From CAZWDL01 sp964632995 (lineage in GTDB: Bacteria > Bacteroidota > Bacteroidia > Chitinophagales > Saprospiraceae), in contig CAZWDL010000002.1 in the NCBI GenBank assembly GCA_964632995.1, positions 62,001-126,000 on the forward strand: a stretch of 64,000 bases of DNA. The letters are read 5' to 3'. The notes under the pieces were generated by a model. The model saw nothing but the letters and a program-made list of their open reading frames with translations, was not told the origin of the DNA and searched no databases. Shown here piece by piece: positions 52,765 through 62,440 of this stretch. The translations under genes were made by a program, and so were the position numbers. Position 1 is the first letter of the stretch, and each line of letters begins with the position of its first letter.

Positions 52765-52848
52765 CCCGGCATTTTAGAGGTGTTTTAGCCTCCCTGAGAG
52801 TTCTTTGACAGGCTTTTTTCGTTTTTCAGAAGCCTCCAAAATGCCCGG
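52765..52848. terminator. Inverted repeat and terminator after the 2OG oxygenase
   Basis: Outer arms 52765-52780 and 52833-52848 pair with 14 of 16 positions complementary. Inside them, AGCCT (52787-52791) pairs with AGGCT, which is followed by TTTTTT, so the inner part acts as a terminator. The whole 84 bases may be one folded element. Confidence 0.6.
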
Positions 52849-52907
52849 TTCCCGATCCTTATTTAATCGTTTTGTATCCGTAATCAAATAGCAGACCACA
52901 AATTATC

Positions 52908-54563
52908 ATGTCGGACAGGCTTAAATACTCTCTGTTTTTCGCACTACTCGGGGCGTTTTTTTTTATTCCCTTTCTGGGAGGCGTGCATCTTTTCGACTGG
53001 GATGAGATCAACTTTGCGGAGATCAGCCGGGAAATGCTGCTGACGGAAGACTACCTCCGGGTGTACATCAATTTTCAGGCCTTCTTTGAAAAGCCTCCGT
53101 TCTTCTTCTGGATGCAGGCGCTGGCTATGGAGGCTTTCGGCGTCGGGGCGTTTGCCGCCCGCTTTCCCAATGCGATCTGCGGGATCATCACCCTGGTGCT
53201 GCTGTTCAATATTGGTAAAAAGCTGTACAACACCCGCTTCGGCATTATCTGGGCAGGCGCCTATTTCGGCTCGGTACTGCCTTTCCTTTATTTCAAATCC
53301 GGTATTATTGATCCCTTTTTCAACCTTTTCATCTTTCTGGGGCTTTACTTCTTCATCCTCTTCTACTGGAAGAAGGAAGGCACTGCCCATATTCAGTTGT
53401 CCAAAAACAAGTGGTTTTACTTATTCATCGGCGGCCTTTTTATCGGTATGGGCATTCTGACCAAGGGCCCCGTTGCCTATCTGATTACCGTCCTGACATT
53501 AGGTGTCTACTGGGTGTATCAGCGCTTCCGCTTTTATATCAACATCCCACAATTTCTGTTTTTCAGTTTTGCTGCCTCGCTGATCATGCTCACCTGGTAC
53601 GGCCTGGAGACGCTGAAGCACGGACCACAGTTCATCATCGAATTCAACAAGTATCAGTACCGGCTTTTCTCCACTCCCGACGCCGGGCACAAGGGTTTCC
53701 CGGGCTATCACTTCGTCGTGCTGCTGGTTGGCTGCTTTCCGGCTTCCATCTTTGCCATCCGCTCCTTTTTCCGCTTTCCCAAAGAAGAACACAATGATCA
53801 GCAGGACTTTCGCATCTGGATGAAGTTTCTTTTCTGGACGGTACTGATTCTGTTCACCATCGTACGCTCCAAGATCGTCCACTATTCCTCCATGTGCTAT
53901 TTTCCGCTGACTTTTCTTGCCGCGCTGACGATCGATAAAGTCCTTCGCGGTGAGATCGACCTGGCGCGCTGGATGAAAGTGCTGCTGTTGGTGATCGGTG
54001 GCTTGTTCGTGCTCGTCACCATCGCCATGCCTTTTATCGGTATGAATGCCGAAATGCTACAGCCCCTGTTCGACGATCCCTTTGCCCGGGGTAACCTGGA
54101 AGCTGATGTACACTGGAGCGGTTGGGAGATCCTGCCGGGCATATTGCTGCTGGCCCTGCTGATTTTGACTACCCGCTGGTTTAATCGCGGTAAGCCGGCC
54201 AAAGGCTTTCGCTGGCTCTTCGGCGGCACGGCGGTTTTTGTCATGCTGACGCTCATTTTCTTCATCAACCGGATCGAAGGCTATTCCCAGCGCGCCGCCA
54301 TCGAGTTCTTTCAGGAACACGCCGGAGAAGACGCCTACTTCATCACTCACGGCTATAAATCATATGCTCATCTATTCTACACGCGAAAGCCGCCCGTCAC
54401 CAATGAAAAAAGCTACGATAAAGAATGGCTCTTACGCGGTGATATCGATAAAGATGTGTATGTGGTCACCAAAGTACACAAGGCCGATGAACTGCGAAAG
54501 ATTGAAGAGTTGAAGCAAATCGGGGCAAAGAACGGCTTTGTATTCTTTAAGAGAGAAGAGTGA
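52908..54563 (+). CDS. ArnT/PMT-like glycosyltransferase (GT39/GT83 type)
   Basis: A 551-residue membrane protein with roughly 10 to 12 TM helices. The opening FIPFLGGVHLFDWDEINFAE (about 21-40) carries the DxE active site of the PMT/ArnT family (DWDEINFAE), and EKPPFFFWMQA is the conserved second block. A long outside C-terminal domain begins near residue 460. Such enzymes use polyprenyl-phosphate sugars to glycosylate lipids or proteins in the periplasm. It is followed 100 bases later by an ECF sigma factor but is probably a separate unit. Confidence 0.9.
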   Translation: MSDRLKYSLFFALLGAFFFIPFLGGVHLFDWDEINFAEISREMLLTEDYLRVYINFQAFFEKPPFFFWMQALAMEAFGVGAFAARFPNAICGIITLVLLFNIGKKLYNTRFGIIWAGAYFGSVLPFLYFKSGIIDPFFNLFIFLGLYFFILFYWKKEGTAHIQLSKNKWFYLFIGGLFIGMGILTKGPVAYLITVLTLGVYWVYQRFRFYINIPQFLFFSFAASLIMLTWYGLETLKHGPQFIIEFNKYQYRLFSTPDAGHKGFPGYHFVVLLVGCFPASIFAIRSFFRFPKEEHNDQQDFRIWMKFLFWTVLILFTIVRSKIVHYSSMCYFPLTFLAALTIDKVLRGEIDLARWMKVLLLVIGGLFVLVTIAMPFIGMNAEMLQPLFDDPFARGNLEADVHWSGWEILPGILLLALLILTTRWFNRGKPAKGFRWLFGGTAVFVMLTLIFFINRIEGYSQRAAIEFFQEHAGEDAYFITHGYKSYAHLFYTRKPPVTNEKSYDKEWLLRGDIDKDVYVVTKVHKADELRKIEELKQIGAKNGFVFFKREE

Positions 54564-54663
54564 AGGGAATTGGGAAAGAAAAGCTGGAAAGCCCACCTGC
54601 TCCGGAATTATTTCACCGAGATATGCGGTATTTTCCGTATATTCGAAGGGTAATTCCCATCAT

Positions 54664-55236
54664 ATGAACCTGAAATCTCTTAGTAGCCGCAAAGCATTTA
54701 AAGAGCAAAGTGACGAGGAGTTGATCGCCTTTTACCGGCGCAAACGCAACCCACGCATCATAAGTGTTTTATTCAACCGCTATTCCCACAAGGTCTTGGG
54801 CAACTGTCTGAGTATGCTGAAAAACAAACCAGATGCAGAGGATGCCGCCATGGAAATCTTTGAGAACCTGCTTAACAAACTTGATCATTACGAGGTCAAA
54901 AACTTTGAGGCCTGGTTATACAAGGTTACCCGCAACCATTGTCTGAAGTTACTCCGGGACAAAATCGATGTCCACAGAGAAGATATTGCTGAAATTAATC
55001 CGGATACTTTTGTGGAATTGGAGTCCGGTTCGGATCATTATATAGAAGAACGTCTCGAAGAACTGAGCGACGCCATTGACAACCTGAAAAAAGAGGATCA
55101 GCGCCATTGTATTGTACTCTTTTATCTCGAACAAAAATCCTACCAGGAAATCGCTCAGGAAAATGGTTACAGCCTCAATGAAGTCAAAAGTCATATTCAA
55201 AACGGACGGCGCAACCTTAGAAACTCCCTAAACTGA
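54664..55236 (+). CDS. ECF-type RNA polymerase sigma factor
   Basis: A 190-residue sigma-70 family protein. Region 2 lies about residues 25-100 (VLFNRYSHKVLGNCLSMLKN, DAEDAAMEIFENLLNKLDHY, NFEAWLYKVTRNHCLKLLRD) and region 4 about 130-185 (RHCIVLFYLEQKSYQEIAQENGYSLNEV, GRRNLRNSLN). The frame is open from 54538, overlapping the GT39 end, but the ATG at 54664 begins the conserved part. The gene lies 5 bases before the membrane TPR gene, so the two are an operon and the TPR protein is probably its anti-sigma or sensor partner. Confidence 0.92.
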   Translation: MNLKSLSSRKAFKEQSDEELIAFYRRKRNPRIISVLFNRYSHKVLGNCLSMLKNKPDAEDAAMEIFENLLNKLDHYEVKNFEAWLYKVTRNHCLKLLRDKIDVHREDIAEINPDTFVELESGSDHYIEERLEELSDAIDNLKKEDQRHCIVLFYLEQKSYQEIAQENGYSLNEVKSHIQNGRRNLRNSLN

Positions 55237-55241
55237 ACCAC

Positions 55242-56006
55242 ATGAACCAGGATAACGAAAAGCAAAAAAAGAAGCTTGCCAAAAAAGAATGGCTGCGTTA
55301 TGCCCGGAAGCCGAATCCTGCCGAAGATCATCCTTACCGCGATGCTTTTTCCCGGCGAGCCATCAAGGGCTTACAATATGTCAGGGACGAAGAAGATGCC
55401 CGTCGATCCTTACAACGCCTGGAATCCCGGGTGGAGCAACGGGTAAACGCAAAAAAAACAACTCCCCGCCTCGCATCATTTCTGATCAAAGTCGCCGCCG
55501 CCGTCTTGCTCTTACTCATTCCCTTTAGTATCGTATGGTATGATGGCCGGCCTGAATCTTCACAGACCGCCTTTGAACGACACTTTTACCCCGTGACGAG
55601 TAACATCCCCCAGTCCGGTCCTTTACGCGAAGGTGCTGCGGAGGCCGAAACAGACCTGCTGCGACAAGCTATCCTCGATTACGAAAACGACTCTTTTGCT
55701 TCCGCAAATGAAAAATTTGTCCAATACCTTCAGACGGCTCCTGCTGATATCGACGTTCGCTTTTACTACGGAGTGTCTTTACTGGCCGAAGGTAGAGCTA
55801 CGGCAGCTATTAATCAGCTGAAGCAGGTACGCCGGCAGAGCAGTGTAGCCCCCTATCGGATTCCCGCGCAGTGGTACCTGGGGCTGGCTCACCTGAAACT
55901 GGGTCAGCAGGCTGAGGCGATCGCGCAACTTAAGCCGCTTGCTAATCAGACAAAAAGCACGCATTACCGGGAAAAAGCAGAAGTGTTATTGCTGGACATC
56001 AACTGA
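55242..56006 (+). CDS. Single-TM protein with TPR-like repeats, probable anti-sigma/signal partner
   Basis: A 254-residue protein with a basic cytoplasmic head (about 1-80, ending RVEQRVNAKKTTPRLASFLI), one TM helix (about 82-100), and an outside part with helix pairs typical of TPR (LLRQAILDYENDSFASANEK, DVRFYYGVSLLAEGRATAAI, AQWYLGLAHLKLGQQAEAIA). Layout fits a membrane-bound regulator that holds the preceding sigma factor. It does not show a classical zinc anti-sigma HxxxCxxC site. The 3' end overlaps by 43 bases the convergent CHAT gene. Confidence 0.75.
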   Translation: MNQDNEKQKKKLAKKEWLRYARKPNPAEDHPYRDAFSRRAIKGLQYVRDEEDARRSLQRLESRVEQRVNAKKTTPRLASFLIKVAAAVLLLLIPFSIVWYDGRPESSQTAFERHFYPVTSNIPQSGPLREGAAEAETDLLRQAILDYENDSFASANEKFVQYLQTAPADIDVRFYYGVSLLAEGRATAAINQLKQVRRQSSVAPYRIPAQWYLGLAHLKLGQQAEAIAQLKPLANQTKSTHYREKAEVLLLDIN

Positions 56007-59000
56007 TGTTTTTTGCTTCGGGTCCGACGACGCCACCAGAAAAAAAATCCGGATAGTAACAGCAGCAAACCCAGAGGCAAGGCAGGTAGGAAGGCCCGCG
56101 CCTCCTGCAACGCCACCGGGGCCGCATCGCCTGTATAAATGAATGGCGCCCAGTAATAAGGATGCAGTAGTAATTCATTTTCTTGCTCCAGATAGGAAAG
56201 TTTGGCTTTTTGTAAAGCCCGGTACTTCGCTTCCCCTGCCTCCAGATGCTCGTAGAAGCGAGCCATGAGTGCAGGCGTGGTTTTATCATTGACCGGCCAC
56301 AGGCTCATCACCAGGTTAGGCGCACCGGCGTAAGCGAAGGCGCGGGCCAGACTGGCAATGCCCTCTCCCTCCTTGATCTTTCCGATGCCCGTATTGCAGG
56401 CACTCAGCACAATCAGTTCGGCCGGCAGGTGCATATTGTACAGCTCATAGGCGTGTAGAAAGCCATCCTCCTCTCCCGAGGTTTCCCTGGCAAAAACCAG
56501 CTTGGACAGGCTGGGAAACCGCTCATCAATTAAGGTGTGGGTCGTGATGTGCAACAACCCGTACCGGTCTCCTTTCCTCTTCAGCCTGCTTTCCTGAGCA
56601 CTTGCTCCAATCCAGACATCGCCGGCGAAGCGGTTTAACAAGCGGACTTCCTCCTCGCTGCCCCGCAAGGGCGCAAATTCATTGCGGTAGGGCCGCAGCG
56701 CTTCGCTGAAATCCGCCACCTCCGGAGCAATACCGGCAAAGTCCGGAGCAATACCAAGCACGCGAACCGAATGATGCGCTGACTCCAAGCCCTGCCTCTC
56801 CAAAGCCAGGCTGGCCGAAAACAAATAACGGATGGCGTGATTGCGCAGCACGTAATCAAGCTTTCGCTGATCGGGGAAATCCTCTGCTGGCGCCGCCTCG
56901 GCGAGCAGGGCTTCAAAAGGAATGTAGCCCAGCGCCCCATCGGGAACCACCATGATGTCTTTCCCTTCAATTATCGATGCTACCGGCTCCAGTAACAGGC
57001 GGTATAAGGAATGGCTCTTTTCGTAAAAAGCCGGTTCCTGCCGGACCAATGCCCGGCGGTACCCCTCTACCAGTTCTCCCAAGGGAGCAGGAAGCGCCAC
57101 GCGCAGGAAGTCTCTGGATTCTTTTCCGATAGCAAAGATGTACAGTGACTTCCCGGCCAGGAAATACTCTAGCAGTACTTCGTTTGGCCTTAACAGGTTC
57201 CTCTGTATATTGTCGGGTGTGGCGGTACTGAGATCGTGTTTCAGGTCGTAATAAGCCGGGTATTTCAGCTCGATCTGCCGAAGCAAAGCCTGCTGCTCCC
57301 GGCGCAGTTCGAATAAAATATTCTCCCACTCGTTTATCTTGTTTTGTTCGACAGGGATGGCATCGCGAAACTGACGGACGCGGTTGGCGTAGAACTCGAT
57401 ATTTTGCAATAATTCCCGTTCTTTTTCCACGACGGCCGCGGGGATGCCGTAAAAGGATTTGGCGTAGAGGTCGTGCATCTTTTCCAGAACGAGCAGGGAC
57501 TTGGTTTTCTCCGCATAATGGAAAACTAAATCCATATAGGCCTCATCCCCGCTTAGGCGATAAATCTCATACCCTGCCGCTACAGCCCCTGAATACAATT
57601 CGCGAGTATTTGCAGCCAGCAGTTCTTTGGATGTATTGTCCTGATAGTTCCGACGGGCGTAATCGATTAAGGAGTCCACCAACAGGTAACTATTCAAACT
57701 GTAAGACAGATCATTCTGGCTGCGATCCCGTTTCCCACGCAATTGCAGGAGTTGCGCCTTGAGCGACAACAGATCCAATACGATACTGGTATTCTGTATG
57801 GTATGCAAGGGAGGATTTTCAAATACCGAAGCGGGCCGGAAGTCATCGATGTCGTTCATGAGTGCTTCCTGCACGTAGTCCAGTGCTTCGTCGTAACGCT
57901 CCTGAGCCTGAAGCACACTGCCGAGCACGAGCTTGGAACTGGTATTGAGGCCACGCCGTCCGGTTTTGATGGCTACGGCCTTCCGTGCATACTGCTCGGC
58001 TTCCGCCAAACGCTGTATATACTGAAGCATGAGGGCCTTGTAGTGATAGGCTACTTTTAAAAAGTAGGGATCGCTGTGCTCCGCCTTTTCCATGCGGTGG
58101 AGAACATCGTCGATGTATAAACCAGCCCTTTTCTCTTCACCACTATCAAAATGAACGCGTGCGATATTGAGCAGGGTGGAAAGGATTTCATCGTGGTATT
58201 CACCGTATAATTCCTCTCGTAAGGTAAGCGCCTGGCCTAGATAATGCAAAGCTTCGCTATAATCGCCCATATCGCTGTAAAGCACCCCCAGGTTATTCCA
58301 ACCCTGAGCGGTTTCTGTTTTGCTTGTCGTCAGTTTAAGGGCCCGCCGCTGGTAGTCGATGGCCCGGGCATAATCTTCCTTGACGCCATAAGCATAACTC
58401 AGACTGAGAAAGGTGGAAGCGATGCCATCGGGATAGTCGATTACTTCGGCGATCTGCAGGCTGGTGTCAAAGTAAGCAATAGCCCGATCCCACTGTCCCC
58501 GCCGGCCGTAGGCCATCCCCAGGTTGTAAAAAGCGTCGGCGCCGCGCTCGCTTTGGCGACCGTTATACTGAAGTATATGGTCAAAAGCCCGGCGGTAATA
58601 AGCCATCTGCTTTCTGTAATCGCCTGCCTTGGAATAGAAGACGCCAATATTTTGCAGAATCATCGAATAAAAGTCCATGGTGTCGCGGGCCGGACAGGCA
58701 ATGGCAACGGCTTCGCTTTTCAAGCCTCTCTGCAATGCTTTTTTGTAGCGGCCCTGCCCGTAAAGGACTTCTCCCAGCCACAGCTGGCAAAAAGCTGTAT
58801 GATAGCAATCACCGATAGACTCGAAGTAAGGCAAGGCCTGGCGAAAGGCCTTCTCTGCCTCCTGGTAACGATAGGCCTTGATCAGGGAGTCTCCTCGCTG
58901 CAGGGCCGTCATGGCCTTCATTTTCAGACTATCAGAGACTGGCAGCAGGGGCAGGCGGTTACGCAGCACAGTTCTATCTGTTCCTTTTTCTAAAAAGAGA

Positions 59001-59065
59001 TCAGCGCCCATCACAGGCAATATCGTCGTGCAATACCAAAATAACAAGAGAGGGCCCCACCTCAT
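55964..59065 (-). CDS. CHAT-domain protease-like protein with TPR array
   Basis: A 1033-residue protein. Signal peptide (residues 1-20, MRWGPLLLFWYCTTILP), then about nine TPRs (about 40-480; DAFYNLGMAYGRRGQWDRAI, GWNNLGVLYSDMGDYSEALH, LVLGSVLQAQERYDEALDYV), a helical linker, and a C-terminal CHAT caspase-like domain. Its catalytic His is in LLHITTHTLIDERFPSLSKL (about 837) and Cys in VLSACNTGIGKIKEGEGI (about 889). One TM helix ends it (about 1000-1018) before an Arg/Lys tail. CHAT enzymes are cysteine peptidases that act in signalling or cell death; the target here is unknown. Start is convergent-overlapping with the TPR partner gene. Confidence 0.93.
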   Translation of the reverse strand: MRWGPLLLFWYCTTILPVMGADLFLEKGTDRTVLRNRLPLLPVSDSLKMKAMTALQRGDSLIKAYRYQEAEKAFRQALPYFESIGDCYHTAFCQLWLGEVLYGQGRYKKALQRGLKSEAVAIACPARDTMDFYSMILQNIGVFYSKAGDYRKQMAYYRRAFDHILQYNGRQSERGADAFYNLGMAYGRRGQWDRAIAYFDTSLQIAEVIDYPDGIASTFLSLSYAYGVKEDYARAIDYQRRALKLTTSKTETAQGWNNLGVLYSDMGDYSEALHYLGQALTLREELYGEYHDEILSTLLNIARVHFDSGEEKRAGLYIDDVLHRMEKAEHSDPYFLKVAYHYKALMLQYIQRLAEAEQYARKAVAIKTGRRGLNTSSKLVLGSVLQAQERYDEALDYVQEALMNDIDDFRPASVFENPPLHTIQNTSIVLDLLSLKAQLLQLRGKRDRSQNDLSYSLNSYLLVDSLIDYARRNYQDNTSKELLAANTRELYSGAVAAGYEIYRLSGDEAYMDLVFHYAEKTKSLLVLEKMHDLYAKSFYGIPAAVVEKERELLQNIEFYANRVRQFRDAIPVEQNKINEWENILFELRREQQALLRQIELKYPAYYDLKHDLSTATPDNIQRNLLRPNEVLLEYFLAGKSLYIFAIGKESRDFLRVALPAPLGELVEGYRRALVRQEPAFYEKSHSLYRLLLEPVASIIEGKDIMVVPDGALGYIPFEALLAEAAPAEDFPDQRKLDYVLRNHAIRYLFSASLALERQGLESAHHSVRVLGIAPDFAGIAPEVADFSEALRPYRNEFAPLRGSEEEVRLLNRFAGDVWIGASAQESRLKRKGDRYGLLHITTHTLIDERFPSLSKLVFARETSGEEDGFLHAYELYNMHLPAELIVLSACNTGIGKIKEGEGIASLARAFAYAGAPNLVMSLWPVNDKTTPALMARFYEHLEAGEAKYRALQKAKLSYLEQENELLLHPYYWAPFIYTGDAAPVALQEARAFLPALPLGLLLLLSGFFFWWRRRTRSKKHQLMSSNNTSAFSR

Positions 59066-59192
59066 AGATAGGAGTTTTGTGAAATACTTTTTCGCTCTGG
59101 TTCAAAAGATAGCAACTTTGGAGGGCCGGTACAAGGAAAGCAGGCTGCCTTTTTCTTATTTTGCCGCTTTATTTGCTTATTGGAAATGTTTT

Positions 59193-60041
59193 ATGTCTTC
59201 ACTACGAGGAACCCCCCTGCACGAACTCCTTAACCTCCCTCTCTTCTGGCTGCACATGTCGCGTCAAGGAGCCCCGTCTCTTCCTCCCGAACGCATCCCC
59301 TACGGACCGCATCCCCGGCAGTATTTTCTCTTCTTCAAGCCACATCCGCAGGTCAGACAACGGGCGGAAACCGTGGTCTATCTGCACGGAGGAGGCTGGC
59401 TGTTTGGATCGCCGGAGGTCTTCACACCTCACGCGCGGGTATTCCTGGACGCCGGTTTTCCGGCCATATTCCCATCTTTCCGCCGAATCCCCTTTCACAA
59501 TTTCAACGACATGCGTGAGGACCTGAACCGGCTGCTGACCCGGTTACACCGCTTGTGGAAGGAGGAAGGCTGGACCGGCCGGCGTCTTATAGCCGGCGGC
59601 ATGTCCTCGGGCGGACACCTCGCGGCTCATCTGGCACTAGACGGGTCTGCACTACAACAGTGCGGCTGGGAGGCTGCTGACATCGCCGGCCTTTTCTGTT
59701 GCGGCGCTCCCCTCGACCTGGACTGCATGCCGCTGACAGCTGTCGTACGCGCTATGGCCGGACCGCGTGATAGCGAGCAGTACCGAAAAGCGAACCCGGT
59801 TCTGCTGATTCGCAACCGAAAGAGCCCGCTTCCTCCTACCCTGTTGATTCACGGCGCTCACGACGGCCTGGTACCTATCGAAAGCGCACGAAGCTTCGCC
59901 GGGCAAACAGCTAATCTGCCGGATGTTCGCCTCCACTTTCACCTCATCCCGAACGGCAGTCATCTGGATGCAGCAAGCTGGGGCCACACAGAGAATGTAG
60001 TACGGAGGGAAATCCTGGGATGGATGTGCTTAATTCCTTGA
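59193..60041 (+). CDS. Alpha/beta hydrolase (HSL-like esterase/lipase)
   Basis: A 282-residue hydrolase. Oxyanion block VVYLHGGGWLFGSPE (HGGG, about 64-79), nucleophile in GGMSSGGHLAAHLAL (Ser about 136), acid in LLIHGAHDGLVPIE (Asp about 229) and His in IPNGSHLDAA (about 256) form the full triad of the HSL/GDXG family. No signal peptide in this start. A much longer frame opens at 58878, but it overlaps the divergent CHAT gene; the ATG at 59193 is inferred. Substrate is unknown. Confidence 0.85.
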   Translation: MSSLRGTPLHELLNLPLFWLHMSRQGAPSLPPERIPYGPHPRQYFLFFKPHPQVRQRAETVVYLHGGGWLFGSPEVFTPHARVFLDAGFPAIFPSFRRIPFHNFNDMREDLNRLLTRLHRLWKEEGWTGRRLIAGGMSSGGHLAAHLALDGSALQQCGWEAADIAGLFCCGAPLDLDCMPLTAVVRAMAGPRDSEQYRKANPVLLIRNRKSPLPPTLLIHGAHDGLVPIESARSFAGQTANLPDVRLHFHLIPNGSHLDAASWGHTENVVRREILGWMCLIP

Positions 60042-60062
60042 ATTCCCCTCGCGCGCTCTTTC

Positions 60063-61466
60063 CTATTTCTTCTCTCCTGTCTCCGCCCTGATGCTTTCCA
60101 CCTCCTCTACCGTGGTAGGAATAGGTTCACCCAGTATTTCATATCCATCCTCGGTAATGGTCACATTATCTTCGATGCGAACACCGCCAAACTCCAGGTA
60201 ATCATCCAGCTTATCGTAATTGATAAAATCACTGTGCCGCTGTTCGTCCTTCCACTGATCGATGAGTTCGGGGATGAAGTAGATGCCTGGCTCCACGGTG
60301 ATGGTAAAGCCGGGTTGCAGCGCCTTGGCCAGGCGCAGGGCCGAGAGACCGAACTGCTCGCTGCGCTGCACATTTTCGGAGTAGCCGACGAGGTCTTCCC
60401 CCAGGTTTTCCATATCGTGCACATCCAGGCCGATCATGTGTCCCAATCCGTGTGGAAAAAACAGGGCGTGAGCGCCGGCTTTGACCGCTTCGGCGGGATC
60501 GCCTTTCATCAGGCCCAGCTCTTTCAGTCCTTCTGCTATTTTGCGGGAAGCCAGCAAATGGGCATCCAGAAAACGATAGCCCGGTTTCAGGGCCGCCAGG
60601 GCGGCCCGTAGCGCCCCGAGCACGATCTGGTAAATTTCTTTCTGCTGGGTATTGAAGGTTTTAGCAACCGGGAAAGTGCGCGTTATATCACCGGCGTAGT
60701 GCAAGCCGGTTTCAGCGCCGAAGTCCCCCAGCACCAGCCGTCCTTCGGCCAGCTTATTACCGTGGAAGTGATTGTGTAAGGTCTGGCCGTGGATAGTTAA
60801 GATGGCCGGATAAGACAAGCGTCCCCCCGCTGCTACCGCAATACCTTCTACAATGCCCGCCAGCCGGGCCTCCCGGATACCCGGGCGCGCGGCGCGCATC
60901 GCAGCCAGATGCATAGCACCGGAGATAGTCACCGCCTGTGCCATCTCCCGCTGCTCGGCAGCACTTTTGATGGAGCGTTGGCTGATGACAGCTTTGATCA
61001 AATCGAGCGAAGCGCCCGTTTTTATTTCTTCAATCGACTTTCCCAGCCACTGATGCAGTTTAATGATAGCATCGTGGCGATAAAGCGGAAGGTAATGGAT
61101 CAGCCGTCCTTTTTCCAGGGCTGCTTTTAAATGATCTTCCAGGGTACTGTAGGGAGCCGTATTTTCGATGCCTGCATTGGCGGCCTGTCCTTCCAAGGAA
61201 GGCTGAGGCCCCGTCCAGACGACCATTTCGGTGCTTGCCTCTTCGCCAAACAGGGTTGTTTTTGCTTCCTCTACATCGATGAGAACTGCCAGATGTGGCC
61301 GGTCCAGCCCTGCGTAGTACAGGAAAGAACTGTCTTGTCGAAAAGGGTAAATATTATCCATATAGTTCATTGGGCTCTCTTCATTTCCGAGCAGGAGAAC
61401 GAGCCCGCTATCCAGTTGTTCCAGCAACTGTTTACGGCGCTGGGTGAAGGTGGCAATATCAAACAT
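60063..61466 (-). CDS. Xaa-Pro aminopeptidase (M24, aminopeptidase P)
   Basis: A 467-residue aminopeptidase P that removes an N-terminal residue before proline. The N-terminal domain (about 1-170, ERRKQ-type opening TFTQRRKQLLEQLDSGLVLL) is followed by the pita-bread M24 domain. The dimetal site can be read: GDFGAETGLHYAGDITRTFP (two Asp), HGLGHMIGLDVHD (His), VEPGIYF (Glu) and GVRIEDN (Glu). Length fits PepP. Convergent with the alpha/beta hydrolase gene. Single gene. Confidence 0.95.
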   Translation of the reverse strand: MFDIATFTQRRKQLLEQLDSGLVLLLGNEESPMNYMDNIYPFRQDSSFLYYAGLDRPHLAVLIDVEEAKTTLFGEEASTEMVVWTGPQPSLEGQAANAGIENTAPYSTLEDHLKAALEKGRLIHYLPLYRHDAIIKLHQWLGKSIEEIKTGASLDLIKAVISQRSIKSAAEQREMAQAVTISGAMHLAAMRAARPGIREARLAGIVEGIAVAAGGRLSYPAILTIHGQTLHNHFHGNKLAEGRLVLGDFGAETGLHYAGDITRTFPVAKTFNTQQKEIYQIVLGALRAALAALKPGYRFLDAHLLASRKIAEGLKELGLMKGDPAEAVKAGAHALFFPHGLGHMIGLDVHDMENLGEDLVGYSENVQRSEQFGLSALRLAKALQPGFTITVEPGIYFIPELIDQWKDEQRHSDFINYDKLDDYLEFGGVRIEDNVTITEDGYEILGEPIPTTVEEVESIRAETGEKK

Positions 61467-61636
61467 GGGTAAGGTTTAAGGCTTTTTGAGATATCAGCTG
61501 TCGGAGACAAGGCCGGCTAATGTTCACCATTACTTTCAGTCTGGCACCTGGCATCCTGCCTCTCTACAGGCTGAAGCGATGAGAAGCAGCTTCTGATATC
61601 AGAATAAGTAGGTTCGATTATCTGATGACACTTTTT

Positions 61637-62233
61637 TTACTGTTCGTCCTTCCGGCGCTGCATCTCGTCGCGGATTTCGGCGGCGCGTTCGTAGTTTTCC
61701 TCGCTGAGCGCCATGTCGAGGAACTGTTTCAACTCATTACCATCGTATTCACTTAGCGGTTTACCGGGTTGCGGCCGGGTAGCCGGTTTTTTTTCTGTCT
61801 GTGCAGGTTCGCCAGCCTCCTGATCCCAGTCGACCCCGGCCTTATCCATAACGGAAGGATAAGTGTAAATCGGGCAACTGAAGCGCACAGCCAGCGCCAG
61901 CGCATCGGAAGTGCGGGAATCCAGCTCGACGGTGCGGCCATCGGATATTTCGCAAATCAGGGTTGCAAAGAAAATTCCCTGCTTCAGGTCAGAAATGACG
62001 ATCTCTTTCAACTCCACGCCGATTTGTTGCAGCGTATTGCGAAAGAGGTCGTGAGTCAATGGCCGGTTAGGGCGAATCCCTTCGACTGCTAAGGCGATAG
62101 CCTGAGCTTCAAAACCACCGATGACTATCGGCAGGCGACGCAGGCCTTCTTCCTCCTTGAGCAGGACGATAAAGCTATTACTCTGCGTTTCACTTTGCGC
62201 AAGGGCAACTATACTTAACTCTAATTTTTCCAT
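61637..62233 (-). CDS. Bifunctional nuclease (BFN/DUF151) domain plus UVR-like motif
   Basis: A 198-residue protein. The BFN (DUF151) domain covers about residues 1-135: LPIVIGGFEAQAIALAVEG (about 32-50), TLICEISDGRTVELDSRTSD (about 95-114), ALALAVRFSCPIY. A linker of Pro/Gln/Lys leads to a C-terminal UVR-like motif (about 165-195, LKQFLDMALSEENYERAAEI RDEM). BFN proteins bind DNA or are involved in nuclease activity; the added UVR part may recruit UvrB or Clp-type partners. Single gene on the minus strand. Confidence 0.92.
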   Translation of the reverse strand: MEKLELSIVALAQSETQSNSFIVLLKEEEGLRRLPIVIGGFEAQAIALAVEGIRPNRPLTHDLFRNTLQQIGVELKEIVISDLKQGIFFATLICEISDGRTVELDSRTSDALALAVRFSCPIYTYPSVMDKAGVDWDQEAGEPAQTEKKPATRPQPGKPLSEYDGNELKQFLDMALSEENYERAAEIRDEMQRRKDEQ

Positions 62234-62440
62234 TAAGGAAGGACATTAATCGATGAAAAAATGAACATTGTATGGCGAATGCCGGGAGGACAGCAGAAGC
62301 CTATTTGTAGTTCTCCAACAAATCGCCGCTAAACTTCGTTTTGTCAGGCTCCGAAAAAATACTAAATGAACCGGAAAGACGGAAGGTAATGACAGAATTC
62401 ATTTGGTAAAGCTTTTTTCTTTTGGTCAGGCATATTGTCT

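Noticed and set aside
58244..58993. 249-residue plus-strand frame under the CHAT gene
   Set aside because: Shadow of the TPR region; the TPR frame is clearly coding.
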